This document shows, piece by piece, positions 51,829-60,575 of a DNA stretch of 64,000 bases. Origin of the DNA: Coriobacteriaceae bacterium. Its GTDB lineage: Bacteria; Actinomycetota; Coriobacteriia; Coriobacteriales; Coriobacteriaceae. Numbering within the stretch: the first letter of the stretch is position 1; each line of letters begins with the position of its first letter. The translations under genes and the position numbers were made by a program. The DNA is taken from the NCBI GenBank assembly GCA_025993015.1, contig DAJPFV010000001.1:248001-312000 (forward strand), given 5' to 3'. The notes beneath the pieces are model-generated. The model was not told the DNA's origin. It worked only from the letters and a program-made list of their open reading frames with translations, and made no database searches.

Positions 51829-52689
51829 TTACTTGATGTTGTACTTAGCCATGAGGGCGTCAATGGTACCGTCGTCGGTCAGGTCCTTGATGGCCTGGTT
51901 GATGTCTTCCTTGAGCTTGGTGTTACCCTGGTTGATGGCGATGGCGTACTCCTCGCCGGTGCTGATCTGCTTAATGGTCTGGCAGGTGTTGAACTGCTCG
52001 GCGGTCAGCTGGCTGGCAACGGAGCGGTTGGTGACTACGGCGTCGCCCTTATCGGACTGCAGGGCGCTGAAGCACTCGGTAGCGTCCTTGTAGGGGACGA
52101 TCTTGGCCTTGGGGAAGTTCTCCTGGGCAAAAGACTCGGCGGTCGAGCCAGACTGAACGATGATGGTAGCGTCGGCGTTGTTGAGCTTCTCGCTGTAGTT
52201 GTCGGCCGTGATGTCGGTGTTATCGACCTTGGTCACGATAGCCTGATCGTCCATGTAGTAGGAATCGGAGAAAGTGACTTCCTTCTCACGCTCGGGCGTG
52301 TCGGTGATAGCCGCGATGGAGACGTCGTACTTGGCGCCCGAAGCGACACCCGGAACCAGCGTGTCAAAGTCATTGTTGACGTACTCGACATCCAGGCCCA
52401 GCTTGTCACCGATAGCCTTGATGAGCTCAAGGTCAAAGCCCTGGTAGTCGCCGTTGTCATCCTTGTACTCAAACGGCGCGTACTCGGCAGAGGTGCCGAC
52501 GGTCAGCGTGCCGTCCTTGACGAGCGCGTACTCCTTGGAGCCGTCGACCTTCTCGACCTTAGCGTCGTCAGAGCTGCTGGAACCGGCATCAGAACCAGAG
52601 GTGGCGTTGGACGAACCGCAGCCCGTCAGAGCAAGGGCGAGCGCCATAGCACCCGTGGCGGCAAATGCGCCAAGCTTCTTCAGCTTCAT
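51829..52689 (-). CDS. Amino-acid ABC transporter substrate-binding lipoprotein
   Basis: The 286-residue protein has a lipoprotein signal (KKLGAFAATGAMALALALTG then Cys-Gly-Ser-Ser) and a family 3 binding fold: TLTVGTSAEYAPFEY, GFDLELIKAIGDKLGL, DVSIAAITDTPEREKEV, FSDSYY. ATG 52689 follows GGAAGGAG. It is the first gene of the operon and would deliver a polar amino acid to the permease. Confidence 0.93.
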   Translation of the reverse strand: MKLKKLGAFAATGAMALALALTGCGSSNATSGSDAGSSSSDDAKVEKVDGSKEYALVKDGTLTVGTSAEYAPFEYKDDNGDYQGFDLELIKAIGDKLGLDVEYVNNDFDTLVPGVASGAKYDVSIAAITDTPEREKEVTFSDSYYMDDQAIVTKVDNTDITADNYSEKLNNADATIIVQSGSTAESFAQENFPKAKIVPYKDATECFSALQSDKGDAVVTNRSVASQLTAEQFNTCQTIKQISTGEEYAIAINQGNTKLKEDINQAIKDLTDDGTIDALMAKYNIK

Positions 52690-52836
52690 AATCAGTCTCC
52701 TTCCGGTGACCTCGTTTGATTCAGAGGTCTGCAAAAACTGTTGGCTATTATGCACCCGGAATTACGAATCTGCAATGAGAAAACTGATTGAAACAAACCC
52801 ATAACGTGAATGGAATACTCTACTTTGTGACAGTCA

Positions 52837-53703
52837 TTACTGCTGCAATGACCTTAATAGTCTAATTTCAGCTGCATAACCTGCAAGTTCGTTCGGAGTC
52901 TCCAAAATAAACGGCAGCGAACGCAAGTGGCCATTCGATACAATATTCTGTATAACCTGCATACCGCCGCCAAACTCTTCACCACCCAGGTAGCCCTTAC
53001 CGATGCACTCGTGGCGGTCCTTATGGGCGCCGCAGGGATTCTTGGAGTCATTGATGTGTACGGCGCGCAGGCGCTCGATACCCACCACACGATCGAACTC
53101 GTCAAGCACACCGTCAAGATCGTGGACGATGTCATAGCCGGCGTCATTCACATGGCAGGTGTCTAGGCAAACGCCCAGCTTGGCCGACAGCTCGGGGCGT
53201 TTGCCGGCAACACCCTCAATGATGAGCGCCAGTTCCTCAAAGCTGCGGCCCACCTCGGTGCCCTTGCCCGACATGGTCTCGAGCAGCACCGTCGTCTGCT
53301 GGCCCTCAAACATCACCTGACACAGGGCGTCGACAATCATCTGAATGCCGGCGTCGGAGCCCTGCCCCACATGCGCACCGGGATGGAAGTTGTAGTAGTT
53401 GCCGGGCAGCGCCTCCATGCGCCGCAGGTCCTCTGCCATAGCCTCCAAGGCGAACTCGCGCGCCCGCTCTTTGGCAGAACAGGGGTTGTAGGTATACGGG
53501 GCATGCGCCACCAGCGGTCCAAAGTCGTTTTGCGACATAAGCTCGCGCAGAGCCGCCACGTCATCCATGTCAAGTTCTTTTGCCTTGCCACCGCGCGGGT
53601 TGCGCGTAAAGAACGCAAAGGTATTGGCGCCAATGGACAACGCCGTCTCCCCCATTGCCCGATAGCCCTTCGTCGTCGAAAGATGACACCCGATCGTCAG
53701 CAT
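52837..53703 (-). CDS. nfo: Endonuclease IV (Nfo)
   Basis: The 288-residue AP endonuclease repairs abasic and oxidised DNA. Visible metal-site motifs are [85 protein letters not shown] and [12 protein letters not shown] 53703 follows GGAGGGAGCTGGAG. The open frame continues upstream through a palindromic repeat and was not used. Confidence 0.94.
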   Translation of the reverse strand: MLTIGCHLSTTKGYRAMGETALSIGANTFAFFTRNPRGGKAKELDMDDVAALRELMSQNDFGPLVAHAPYTYNPCSAKERAREFALEAMAEDLRRMEALPGNYYNFHPGAHVGQGSDAGIQMIVDALCQVMFEGQQTTVLLETMSGKGTEVGRSFEELALIIEGVAGKRPELSAKLGVCLDTCHVNDAGYDIVHDLDGVLDEFDRVVGIERLRAVHINDSKNPCGAHKDRHECIGKGYLGGEEFGGGMQVIQNIVSNGHLRSLPFILETPNELAGYAAEIRLLRSLQQ

Positions 53704-53724
53704 CTCCAGCTCCCTCCTCATCAG

Positions 53725-53787
53725 TTGCGGTGAAATACGGTCTATTGGTGCCCTATTTTGGCGCAAACAGACCGTATTCCACCGCAA
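53725..53787. repeat. 63-bp palindromic element, copy A
   Basis: Arms TTGCGGTG (53725-53732) and CACCGCAA (53780-53787) enclose an inner stem ATACGGTCT / AGACCGTAT. It lies 21 bases upstream of the nfo start on the gene's sense strand, next to a TATAAC box. Compare copy B at 54892-54954. Confidence 0.8.
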
Positions 53788-53856
53788 GTTATAAAAGGGG
53801 CATCAGGGGCAAAGGCCTCCAAGGCATTCCAGGCGCTGGCGCCATGCCCCCACGCA

Positions 53857-54876
53857 CTAAAGTTTCAAGCGAATCGCATCGATAATGCGCGCGCAGCGCT
53901 GCGTGGCGGCAAGGGGCATGACGGGACTCTCGAGTTTCCCCGCCCGGATGAGCTGGGTCGCATGCTGGATTTCGCCGTAGAAATCATCGATCTCAAACGG
54001 GGCATTTATTTCGAGCGTTCGACCGTCGGAATACTTCACATGGGCGAGCTCGGGGCGATGGAGACGCTCGATTTCCAACGAGCCTCGCTCACAGACAATC
54101 GTTAAGCGGCTTTCATATGTTGCTTTGCCGTCGCACACCATATGAATGGGTATACCGCCGACGCTCATACGGATCTCGTCGGCCCAATCGACGCGGCCGC
54201 CTGATACGTCACGCCAGCGAACTTCACGGGATGAAACCTCGCACGCGCCCGCGAGCAAATCCTCAAACCAACCGACCGCATAGCAGCCCATGTCATATAG
54301 ACAGCCGCCCTGCAACGAATCAAGCAGATAGCCCGAAGGAGGCTCGCCGTAATCGAGCTTTTGCACGCTTTCAATCGAGACAATACGGCCAAGCTCACCC
54401 GACGCAAGCAAGTCCTTCACGCGAGTGCGCATCGGGCAAAACCGATTCTTCATCGCCTCCATAAACAGCACGCCGCGCTCACGAGAGGTGGAGGCAATCG
54501 AGAGAGCCTCTTCCTCACTCAAAACGGCCGGCTTTTCGCACAGCACGGCCTTTCCCGCGCGCAGTGCCCGACAGACCCAATGCGCATGCATGCCATGTGG
54601 AAGAGCCAAGTAGATTGCGTCGACATCGGGGTCGGCAATCAGCGCATCATAAGCCACATCGCCGCTATCGTCAGCCGTGGCATAACTGTGCGCGGCATCA
54701 ATCGAAAACGCCCTGCAAAACTCCTCAACATGCGAAGGAGTGCGGCCGGCGGCAGCCACAAGCCGTGCCCCGTCCACCTCCTTGAGCGACGATGCAAATC
54801 GATGCGAAATGTGTCCAGCGCCCAAAACGCCCCAACAAACCTCACGCAAATCATCACATGAATCCCGATGACCCAC
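53857..54876 (-). CDS. Gfo/Idh/MocA-family oxidoreductase
   Basis: The 339-residue NAD(P)-dependent enzyme has GVLGAGHISHRFA, YLALPHGMHAHW, VLCEKPAVLS (EKP motif) and GGCLYDMGCYAVGW, the signatures of the trans-dihydrodiol/inositol dehydrogenase group. I start at GTG 54876, which follows GGGGGC; frame extension upstream reads through the palindrome. The sugar or cyclitol substrate is unknown. Confidence 0.85.
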   Translation of the reverse strand: MGHRDSCDDLREVCWGVLGAGHISHRFASSLKEVDGARLVAAAGRTPSHVEEFCRAFSIDAAHSYATADDSGDVAYDALIADPDVDAIYLALPHGMHAHWVCRALRAGKAVLCEKPAVLSEEEALSIASTSRERGVLFMEAMKNRFCPMRTRVKDLLASGELGRIVSIESVQKLDYGEPPSGYLLDSLQGGCLYDMGCYAVGWFEDLLAGACEVSSREVRWRDVSGGRVDWADEIRMSVGGIPIHMVCDGKATYESRLTIVCERGSLEIERLHRPELAHVKYSDGRTLEINAPFEIDDFYGEIQHATQLIRAGKLESPVMPLAATQRCARIIDAIRLKL

Positions 54877-54891
54877 GACAGCCCCCTTCAG

Positions 54892-54954
54892 TTGCGGTGA
54901 AATAGTTCCTGTTTGGCCCCTATTCTGCCGCAAACAGGAACTATTCCACCGCAA
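54892..54954. repeat. 63-bp palindromic element, copy B
   Basis: Same arms TTGCGGTGAAATA and ATTCCACCGCAA as copy A and same length, but the inner stem is AATAGTTCCTGTTTG / CAAACAGGAACTATT. It lies 15 bases upstream of the oxidoreductase start. The downstream GTTATAAAAGGG is also shared. Confidence 0.8.
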
Positions 54955-54966
54955 GTTATAAAAGGG

Positions 54967-56157
54967 TCATGAGGAGCGCGTTTTGCCGAAGGCCTTAAGC
55001 ACCGCCGTCACGGGACCAGGCTGGAAACGTCGGCGCACATCGTCGAGACGCTCGGGAATATCGATGTGCTGTGGGCAGTGGCGCGCGCATTTGCCGCACT
55101 TGACGCAATTGCTCACGAGCTTGGGCTCGCTCGTGCGCACCGCACTCGCCGTAAAGTATTGCGACAGCCCCGTAAACCAGCTGTGCGCATAGCTCGCGTT
55201 GTAGGCGGCAAAGCAGCCGGGAATGTTGATACCCTTGGGGCATGGCATGCAGTAGCCGCATCCCGTGCAGGGCACACGGTTCGATTTCTCAAACTCCATC
55301 AACACGCGCGCAATCGTGTCGAGCTGGTTGGCAGTCATCGAATTCGGCAACGCGAGGTCTGCCAGTGACGAATTCTCATCCACCTGCGCGATATCGGTCA
55401 TACCCGAAAGCAGCATCGTCACCTGAGGATGATTCCACACCCACGAAAGACCCCAGGCGGCAGGAGTGCGCAAATGCGGGTCACGGGCACTATCGAGCAC
55501 AGCGCGGGCCCGTGGCGGCAGCTTGCCCGCTAAACGCCCGCCCAGCAGCGGCTCCATCACAAACACCGCGAGCCCGCGCTCCGCAGCCGCCATGAGTCCT
55601 GCCGTTCCCGCTTGGTAACGCTCGCCGGCATAGTTGTACTGTATCTGGCAAAAATCCCAGTCATATGCGTCAAGCATCGTCAGGAAATCCACCGCGCTGC
55701 CGTGGTACGAAAAACCAATCTGGCGAATGCGCCCCGCCGCCTTTTGACACGCGATCCAGTCCTCAATGCCCAATGCCACCACACGTTCCCACTGGGCGGG
55801 CGAGGTAATGTTATGCATGAGGTAATAGTCGATATGGTCGGTCCGCAGGCGCCGCAGTTGCTCATCGAAGAACCGGTCGAAATCCTCCGCGCACTTGCAC
55901 GAAGCATGCGGCAACTTGGTCGCCAGCAACACCCGGTCACGCAGCCCCAAGCGCTCAAGCGAGGCGCCCACGCACGCCTCGTTACCGGGATAGAGATACG
56001 CGGTGTCCAGATAATTAATCCCCTGCTCCACCGCACGGGAAATGATGGCATCGGCTGTCTTCGCATCCGGACGTCCCGGCGCACCGGGAAACCTCATGCA
56101 GCCCAGACCCAACGCCGAGATACGGTTGCCGCTTTTGGGGTCAACGCGATATTGCAC
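54967..56157 (-). CDS. Aldo/keto reductase with two 4Fe-4S ferredoxin motifs
   Basis: The 396-residue protein starts MQYRVDPKSGNRISALGLG (GTG 56157 behind AAGGGAGG), a common N-terminus of this family. The barrel keeps DTAYLYPGNE (Asp/Tyr), KLPHASC (Lys) and YYLMHN (His). After about residue 300 come the clusters CTGCGYCMPCPKG and CVKCGKCARHCPQHI, so electrons may be exchanged with ferredoxins. Such proteins are frequent in anaerobes; the substrate is not known. Confidence 0.9.
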   Translation of the reverse strand: MQYRVDPKSGNRISALGLGCMRFPGAPGRPDAKTADAIISRAVEQGINYLDTAYLYPGNEACVGASLERLGLRDRVLLATKLPHASCKCAEDFDRFFDEQLRRLRTDHIDYYLMHNITSPAQWERVVALGIEDWIACQKAAGRIRQIGFSYHGSAVDFLTMLDAYDWDFCQIQYNYAGERYQAGTAGLMAAAERGLAVFVMEPLLGGRLAGKLPPRARAVLDSARDPHLRTPAAWGLSWVWNHPQVTMLLSGMTDIAQVDENSSLADLALPNSMTANQLDTIARVLMEFEKSNRVPCTGCGYCMPCPKGINIPGCFAAYNASYAHSWFTGLSQYFTASAVRTSEPKLVSNCVKCGKCARHCPQHIDIPERLDDVRRRFQPGPVTAVLKAFGKTRSS

Positions 56158-56320
56158 GGCCCCTCCCTTCGCCATCAGCGCCCCGGCAAGGCGAAACACA
56201 ATGGTCACGCAGCCGAAACATCGTGGAATCGCAATCGAGAACGTATCGTAACGCAGCAGAAATCGAGCTGTCACGGCACCGCTTTAACATCAGCAAAAAG
56301 CCCGATGAAAGGAGCCGGAC

Positions 56321-56389
56321 ATGACCACGCGCATGTCTTTGCGGTCTGCCCTGCAGCGTAGCGTCCAGGCAAACGTTTCTTTTTTATAA
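56321..56389 (+). CDS. 22-residue peptide, candidate leader
   Basis: An ATG at 56321 follows AAAGGAGCC and opens a 22-residue frame (MTTRMSLRSALQRSVQANV, then SFL). It lies 49 bases before the terminator at 56438-56463, which in turn precedes the ketopantoate-reductase-like gene. A leader peptide controlling that terminator is possible, but there is no run of a single amino acid to suggest the signal. Confidence 0.45.
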   Translation: MTTRMSLRSALQRSVQANVSFL

Positions 56390-56437
56390 CAGCCGCCCCG
56401 CGCACCCACCAATCACCCTGGCAGCATACAATCCATC

Positions 56438-56463
56438 AGGCGCCCCTTACGCGGGCGCCTTTT
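56438..56463 (+). terminator. Terminator in the leader of the ketopantoate-reductase-like gene
   Basis: AGGCGCCC pairs with GGGCGCCT around a 7-base loop and is followed by TTT. It lies only 20 bases before the gene's start, so it probably acts as an attenuator rather than a final stop. Confidence 0.7.
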
Positions 56464-56482
56464 ACATGGGGAGATGATTCAC

Positions 56483-57397
56483 ATGCAGATCAACAAGGTC
56501 GCCTTTATCGGCAAGGGCGGCGTCGGCCTGCTCTACGGCAGCATGATCGCCCGGGCGCTCGGCAACGACGCCGTCGAATACATCATGGATGACACCCGTT
56601 TTGAGCGTCACGCGGGCGATGCGCTCACTGTCAACGGCAAGCCCTGCGATCTCACGTCCGTCCGCGCCAGCGAGGCGACGCCCGCCGATCTGGTCATCCT
56701 GACAGTCAAGACCACCGGTCTCGACCAAGCACTCAAGACTATGGAGCGCGTCGTGGGACCCAACACGCTCATCGCCTCGCTATGCAACGGCATTACGAGC
56801 GAGCAAAAGATTGCCGAACGCTTTGGCTGGGAGCATACCGTTCTTGGTATCTGCCAGGGCATGGACGCCGTGTTCCTCAACGGCGCGCTCACCTTTACCA
56901 ATGCGGGCGAGATCCGCTTTGGCGCGGCGGCCGGCACGGACCCCGCGACCGTCGCCGCTATCGACGGGCTCTACACGCGCTGCGGCATCGCCCATACCGT
57001 CGAGGACGACATCGCTCACCGCATGTGGGCCAAACTCATGCTCAACGACGGCATCAACCAGACCTGCATGGCCTACGGCGGGACCTACGGAAGCGCCACG
57101 GAGCCGGGCTCCGAGCAGCGTCGCTGCTTTGTTTCCGCCATGCGCGAAACGCTTGCGGTCGCCAACGCCGAGGGCGTTGAGCTGACCGAGGCAGACCTGA
57201 CGCAAATGGTGCACCTCATCGAGGGAATCGACCCCGCCGGTATGCCCTCAATGGCTCAAGACCGCATCGCAAGGCGCAAAACCGAGGTTGATGAGTTCGC
57301 GGGCACCATCTGCCGGCTCGCAGCCAAACACGATATCCAGGCACCGCAAAACGAGTGGCTCTATCGGCGCATCCGCGATATCGAGAAAAACTGGTAG
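56483..57397 (+). CDS. Ketopantoate reductase (ApbA/PanE) family protein
   Basis: The 304-residue protein has the Rossmann start NKVAFIGKGGVGLLYGSM, VRASEATPADLVILTVKTTGLD, SLCNGITSEQ and the C-terminal KLMLNDGINQTCMAYGGTYG (active-site Lys/Asn region) and PSMAQDRIARRKTEVDEFAG. It may be the pantothenate-pathway enzyme or a 2-hydroxyacid relative. I start at 56483 because GGGGAG is adjacent to an upstream ATG, too close to serve it. Confidence 0.85.
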   Translation: MQINKVAFIGKGGVGLLYGSMIARALGNDAVEYIMDDTRFERHAGDALTVNGKPCDLTSVRASEATPADLVILTVKTTGLDQALKTMERVVGPNTLIASLCNGITSEQKIAERFGWEHTVLGICQGMDAVFLNGALTFTNAGEIRFGAAAGTDPATVAAIDGLYTRCGIAHTVEDDIAHRMWAKLMLNDGINQTCMAYGGTYGSATEPGSEQRRCFVSAMRETLAVANAEGVELTEADLTQMVHLIEGIDPAGMPSMAQDRIARRKTEVDEFAGTICRLAAKHDIQAPQNEWLYRRIRDIEKNW

Positions 57398-57434
57398 CGC
57401 CAACTCGCCGCATTCAACAGCCTTAACAGCAAAA

Positions 57435-57465
57435 CCGCCGCAAGGGAACCTTTCCCCTGCGGCGG
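57435..57465 (-). terminator. Terminator of the small membrane protein gene
   Basis: CCGCCGCA/TGCGGCGG with an inner GGGAA/TTCCC stem is followed by TTTT on the minus strand, 41 bases after that gene's stop. Confidence 0.7.
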
Positions 57466-57506
57466 CCTTCATCTTCGTCTACGATCGGCGGCCGATCTCA
57501 CAACAG

Positions 57507-57713
57507 TTAGCGTTGCGACCCCGGCACCTCGTCCTCATCGTCGCGACAAAGGACTACGCCCGCACTTCCCAGCAGCGCGGCCGCGATCAACACGCCAACC
57601 ACGATAGAGGCAGCCTCACAAGACCCCTGCATGCCCGCGACGAGCGCGGCCGTGGGACCAAGGCAGCCAAGCATCAACGCGACGGCGGCAACGGCGATAT
57701 CTCGAGCATTCAC
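57507..57713 (-). CDS. Small two-span membrane protein
   Basis: The 68-residue protein has two hydrophobic helices (about 7-25 and 37-56) and a short acidic tail (CRDDEDEVPGSQ). It begins at a GTG with GGAGG 10 bases upstream and is followed by its own terminator, which supports it being a gene. I do not recognise a family. Confidence 0.6.
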   Translation of the reverse strand: MNARDIAVAAVALMLGCLGPTAALVAGMQGSCEAASIVVGVLIAAALLGSAGVVLCRDDEDEVPGSQR

Positions 57714-57902
57714 AAGACCACTTCCTCCAAGAGAAAGACCTTATTTCTCAAGAACCAGTGTGCCCCGCATCCATACGCCCAGCGTACCGCCACGGTAAGG
57801 GCTCTGTTAACTCGAACGCACATAAAGAACGGGCGGCTTTACGTTGCCTAAAAGCTCAGCAAAGACGCCCGCCCATCATGTGCCAATTTTCCTTATGGCA
57901 GA

Positions 57903-58679
57903 TTACCAACCGGTATAGTAGTCGGTAGTTCCGGCGGCGCAGCCGGAGTCATAGACCTTGCACTCGCCCTTGGAGCCCGTAAAGGTCGAGCCCTGGGCCA
58001 TATCGCCCGCGGCAACAACGTAATAGCCGTCGGAATCGCGCCAGAAGCCCTCAGAATCCTGAGTCCATTCGCCCGTGCGATAGTGATAAAGCACATTGCT
58101 GCTGTAATAGGTCTCGCGGCGCCCGTTGTAGTTATTGACACCCGCAGAGCGCGTCAGGCCCGATTCGTTCGCGTAGGACGCGGCAGACGCGTAGGACGGA
58201 GTGAAACCGGCGTTGTAGTACGAAGCCTGGGTGGCCTCGGCAGCCTCCGCCTCGGCGGCGGCCGCCTCGAGCGCTTCGCGCTTGGCATCCTCAAGCGCGG
58301 TGCGCAGCTCATCGAGCTCGGTCGACTTGGCGTCGACCTCCCCCATCGTCAACAGGCTGCCCGCACCGTCGATGCAACCCTGCAACACAGCGCGCTCGTC
58401 ATCGGTAGCATAGTCGCCATACATATTCATAATGATCTGAGCACGCATCTCAAGGGAATCGCGCTTGGCCTCCATCGAGGCGTTCCACTCCTGCATGGAA
58501 CCATAACCATCGCCGCGATAGTCAACGGGCTGTACCAGCGTCGTCTCGGACGGCGTAGATCCAACCGTATCGGACAGTGTTGCGGCGTGGGCATCAGTTG
58601 CACCAGCGCCCGCCAAAAGTGCCACGGCCAGAGCGGCGGAAAGGGCGGCGGCTTTCGGTTTTCGTGAATCGATCCTCAT
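57903..58679 (-). CDS. Secreted protein with coiled-coil and Gly/Tyr-rich C-terminus
   Basis: The 258-residue product has a signal peptide (AAALSAALAVALLAGAGATD, cleavage near AHA-AT), a mixed region (MQEWNASMEAKRDSLEMRAQ), an Ala/Glu-rich coiled coil (about 128-155) and a Tyr/Ser/Gly-rich end with two Cys (GECKVYDSGCAAGTTDYYTGW). It is probably extracellular. GGAGG lies 11 bases before ATG 58679. No family recognised. Confidence 0.7.
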   Translation of the reverse strand: MRIDSRKPKAAALSAALAVALLAGAGATDAHAATLSDTVGSTPSETTLVQPVDYRGDGYGSMQEWNASMEAKRDSLEMRAQIIMNMYGDYATDDERAVLQGCIDGAGSLLTMGEVDAKSTELDELRTALEDAKREALEAAAAEAEAAEATQASYYNAGFTPSYASAASYANESGLTRSAGVNNYNGRRETYYSSNVLYHYRTGEWTQDSEGFWRDSDGYYVVAAGDMAQGSTFTGSKGECKVYDSGCAAGTTDYYTGW

Positions 58680-58991
58680 GTAGCTGGAAACCTCCGTAGT
58701 GCGTTTTTGCTGCGTTTGAGCTGCGTGTGATTCGATTGCGCTGCATAGTACCCCGAGCAAATCGCGACCTGCGGTTTTACTCAAAAGGCGCACGTCAATT
58801 GCGTAAAACTCACATCCTCTCAACAGGAGTTTTCCACAACTCGAATGCATAAAGCGTGTCAAAAACCCTGTTTTTGCACCCTCTCTATGCAAAAAAGGCG
58901 CCTGTGCAACCATTGTTCGCACAGGCGCCTTGAGCAGGCATTTTATGCAGTTATACCTATCGAGTCGCAAGGGGTCCTTGCACAAGTCGCT
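58680..58991. other. 312-bp intergenic region
   Basis: Contains the metY terminator at its right side (58889-58931) and presumably the promoter of the secreted-protein gene (TTGACA near 58859 on the minus strand, without a clear -10). No other gene is seen. Confidence 0.5.
58889..58931 (-). terminator. Intrinsic terminator of metY
   Basis: AAGGCGCCTGTGC (58895-58907) pairs with 58919-58931; the minus strand ends in six T residues. Confidence 0.92.
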
Positions 58992-60302
58992 TTACTCGTC
59001 CAGCGCGGCGAAGGCCTGCTTCAGGTCCCAAATGATATCCTCGGCGTTCTCGGTACCGATGGAAAGACGGATCGTGGAGGGCGTGATGTTCTGCTCGGCG
59101 AGCTCCTCGGCAGACAGCTGGGAGTGCGTGGTGGTAGCCGGGTGCACGACGAGCGACTTGACGTCGGCCACGTTGGCGAGCAGCGAGAACACCTGCAGAT
59201 GATCGATGAACTTCCAAGCTGCCTCCTGGCCACCCTTAATCTCAAAGGTAAAGATCGAGGCACCGCCGTTGGGGAAGTACTTCTGATAGAGCTCGTGATC
59301 GGGGTGCTCGGGCAGGCTCGGGTGGTTCACCTTGGCGACGTGGCTGTCACCAGCCAGGAACTCAACGACCTTCTTGGTGTTCTCAACATGACGGTCAACG
59401 CGCAGCGACAGAGTCTCGGTGCCCTGGAGCAGGACCCAGGCGTTGAACGGGCTGATGCAGGCGCCCTCGTCACGCAGCAGGATAGCGCGGACATAGGTTG
59501 CGAAGGCGGCGGGAACGGCAGCCTCGGCAAACGAAACGCCGTGGTAGGAGGGGTTGGGCTCGGCGATCTGGGCGTACTTTCCGCTCGCCTTCCAATCGAA
59601 GTTACCGCCGTCGACGATCACACCGCCCAGCGAGGTGCCGTGGCCGCCGATGAACTTGGTTGCGGAGTGGACGACGATGTTGGCACCATGCTCCAGCGGA
59701 CGGAACAGATACGGGGTGCCGAAGGTGTTGTCGACGACAACCGGCAGACCGTGCTTCTTGGCGATCTCGGAGATGGCGTCGATGTTGGGGATGTCGGAGT
59801 TGGGGTTGCCGAGCGTCTCGAGATAGACGACCGTGGTGTTGTCCTTGATGGCGCCCTCGACCTCGTCCAGGTTGTGGGCATCGACGAAGGTGGTCTCGAC
59901 GCCAAACTGGGAGAGTGTATGCTCCAGCAGGTTGTAGGAGCCACCGTAGATGGTCTTCTGAGCCACCACGTGGTCACCGGCCTGGGCAAGAGCCTGCAGA
60001 GTATAGGTGATGGCAGCAGCACCGGAGGCGACGGCGAGACCTGCCACGCCACCCTCGAGCGCGGCGATACGGTCCTCGAAGACGCCCTGGGTGGAGTTGG
60101 TCAGACGGCCGTAGATGTTACCAGCATCGGCAAGACCAAAGCGGTCGGCGGCGTGCTGGGAGTTGCGGAACACATAGCTCGTGGTCTGGTAGATAGGCAC
60201 GGCGCGGGAGTCGGATGCGGGATCGGCGCTCTCCTGGCCAACGTGAAGCTGCAGGGTATCGAAACCAAAGGTGTGCTCGGGGTTGTTGATGAACTGGCTC
60301 AT
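58992..60302 (-). CDS. metY: O-acetylhomoserine sulfhydrylase (aminocarboxypropyltransferase)
   Basis: The 436-residue PLP enzyme makes homocysteine (or methionine) from O-acetylhomoserine and sulfide (or methanethiol). Motifs include IYQTTSYVFRNSQHAA, IYGRLTNSTQGVFE, ASGAAAITYTLQAL, DNTFGTPYLFRP and the PLP-lysine HSATKFIGGHGTS. Length and the long C-terminal domain fit MetY rather than cystathionine gamma-synthase. AAGGAG precedes the ATG. A leader with a small ORF and a strong promoter lie upstream. Confidence 0.93.
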   Translation of the reverse strand: MSQFINNPEHTFGFDTLQLHVGQESADPASDSRAVPIYQTTSYVFRNSQHAADRFGLADAGNIYGRLTNSTQGVFEDRIAALEGGVAGLAVASGAAAITYTLQALAQAGDHVVAQKTIYGGSYNLLEHTLSQFGVETTFVDAHNLDEVEGAIKDNTTVVYLETLGNPNSDIPNIDAISEIAKKHGLPVVVDNTFGTPYLFRPLEHGANIVVHSATKFIGGHGTSLGGVIVDGGNFDWKASGKYAQIAEPNPSYHGVSFAEAAVPAAFATYVRAILLRDEGACISPFNAWVLLQGTETLSLRVDRHVENTKKVVEFLAGDSHVAKVNHPSLPEHPDHELYQKYFPNGGASIFTFEIKGGQEAAWKFIDHLQVFSLLANVADVKSLVVHPATTTHSQLSAEELAEQNITPSTIRLSIGTENAEDIIWDLKQAFAALDE

Positions 60303-60364
60303 GATGATCTCCTTGATCGAACAAAAGTAAATAAATTAGAGAGAAGTAAGTCGCTGTCTCCTGA

Positions 60365-60418
60365 TCACGCCGACGAGCGCAAACAGGAGCCCGGCATTCG
60401 TCTTGGTAAGCAATTCAT
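60365..60418 (-). CDS. 17-residue leader peptide upstream of metY
   Basis: An ATG at 60418 follows AAAGGAGG with 7-base spacing and encodes MNCLPRRMPGSCLRSSA, ending 63 bases before metY. It contains two Cys and an internal Met codon, fitting a sulfur amino acid sensor. A CTCCTG/CAGGAG stem spans its end. Regulation by this peptide is inferred. Confidence 0.5.
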   Translation of the reverse strand: MNCLPRRMPGSCLRSSA

Positions 60419-60486
60419 ATGCGGGCCTCCTTTCGCATCCCGGTTCCGTGGTCGGTTTAATTACCTACCGCCTTTGTGTGTTTTGA

Positions 60487-60515
60487 ATAGTACGAGCATT
60501 GTTTCGCTCGGTCAA
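60487..60515 (-). promoter_or_regulatory. metY promoter with operator-like inverted repeat
   Basis: On the minus strand TTGACC (60510-60515) and TACTAT (60487-60492) are 17 bp apart. CGAGC-N8-GCTCG lies within the spacer, a likely regulator site. Confidence 0.7.
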
Positions 60516-60537
60516 TCACTTAAAAGCGCTAATCTGT

Positions 60538-60554
60538 TATCGGTTTTATAGATA
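60538..60554 (+). promoter_or_regulatory. LysR-type binding motif
   Basis: TATC-N9-GATA fits the ATC-N9-GAT / T-N11-A pattern of LysR regulators. It lies 22 bases before the LysR gene and could serve autoregulation and the divergent metY promoter. Confidence 0.5.
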
Positions 60555-60575
60555 GCAATCGAAAGGATGGCATCG

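Noticed and set aside
53704..53787. N-terminal extension of Nfo beginning [12 protein letters not shown], and the similar extension of the oxidoreductase
   Set aside because: Both come from reading through the 63-bp palindromes; the family start codons downstream have ribosome sites.
58845..60551. 568-codon open frame opposite metY
   Set aside because: Antisense of metY and its terminator; composition typical of a shadow frame.
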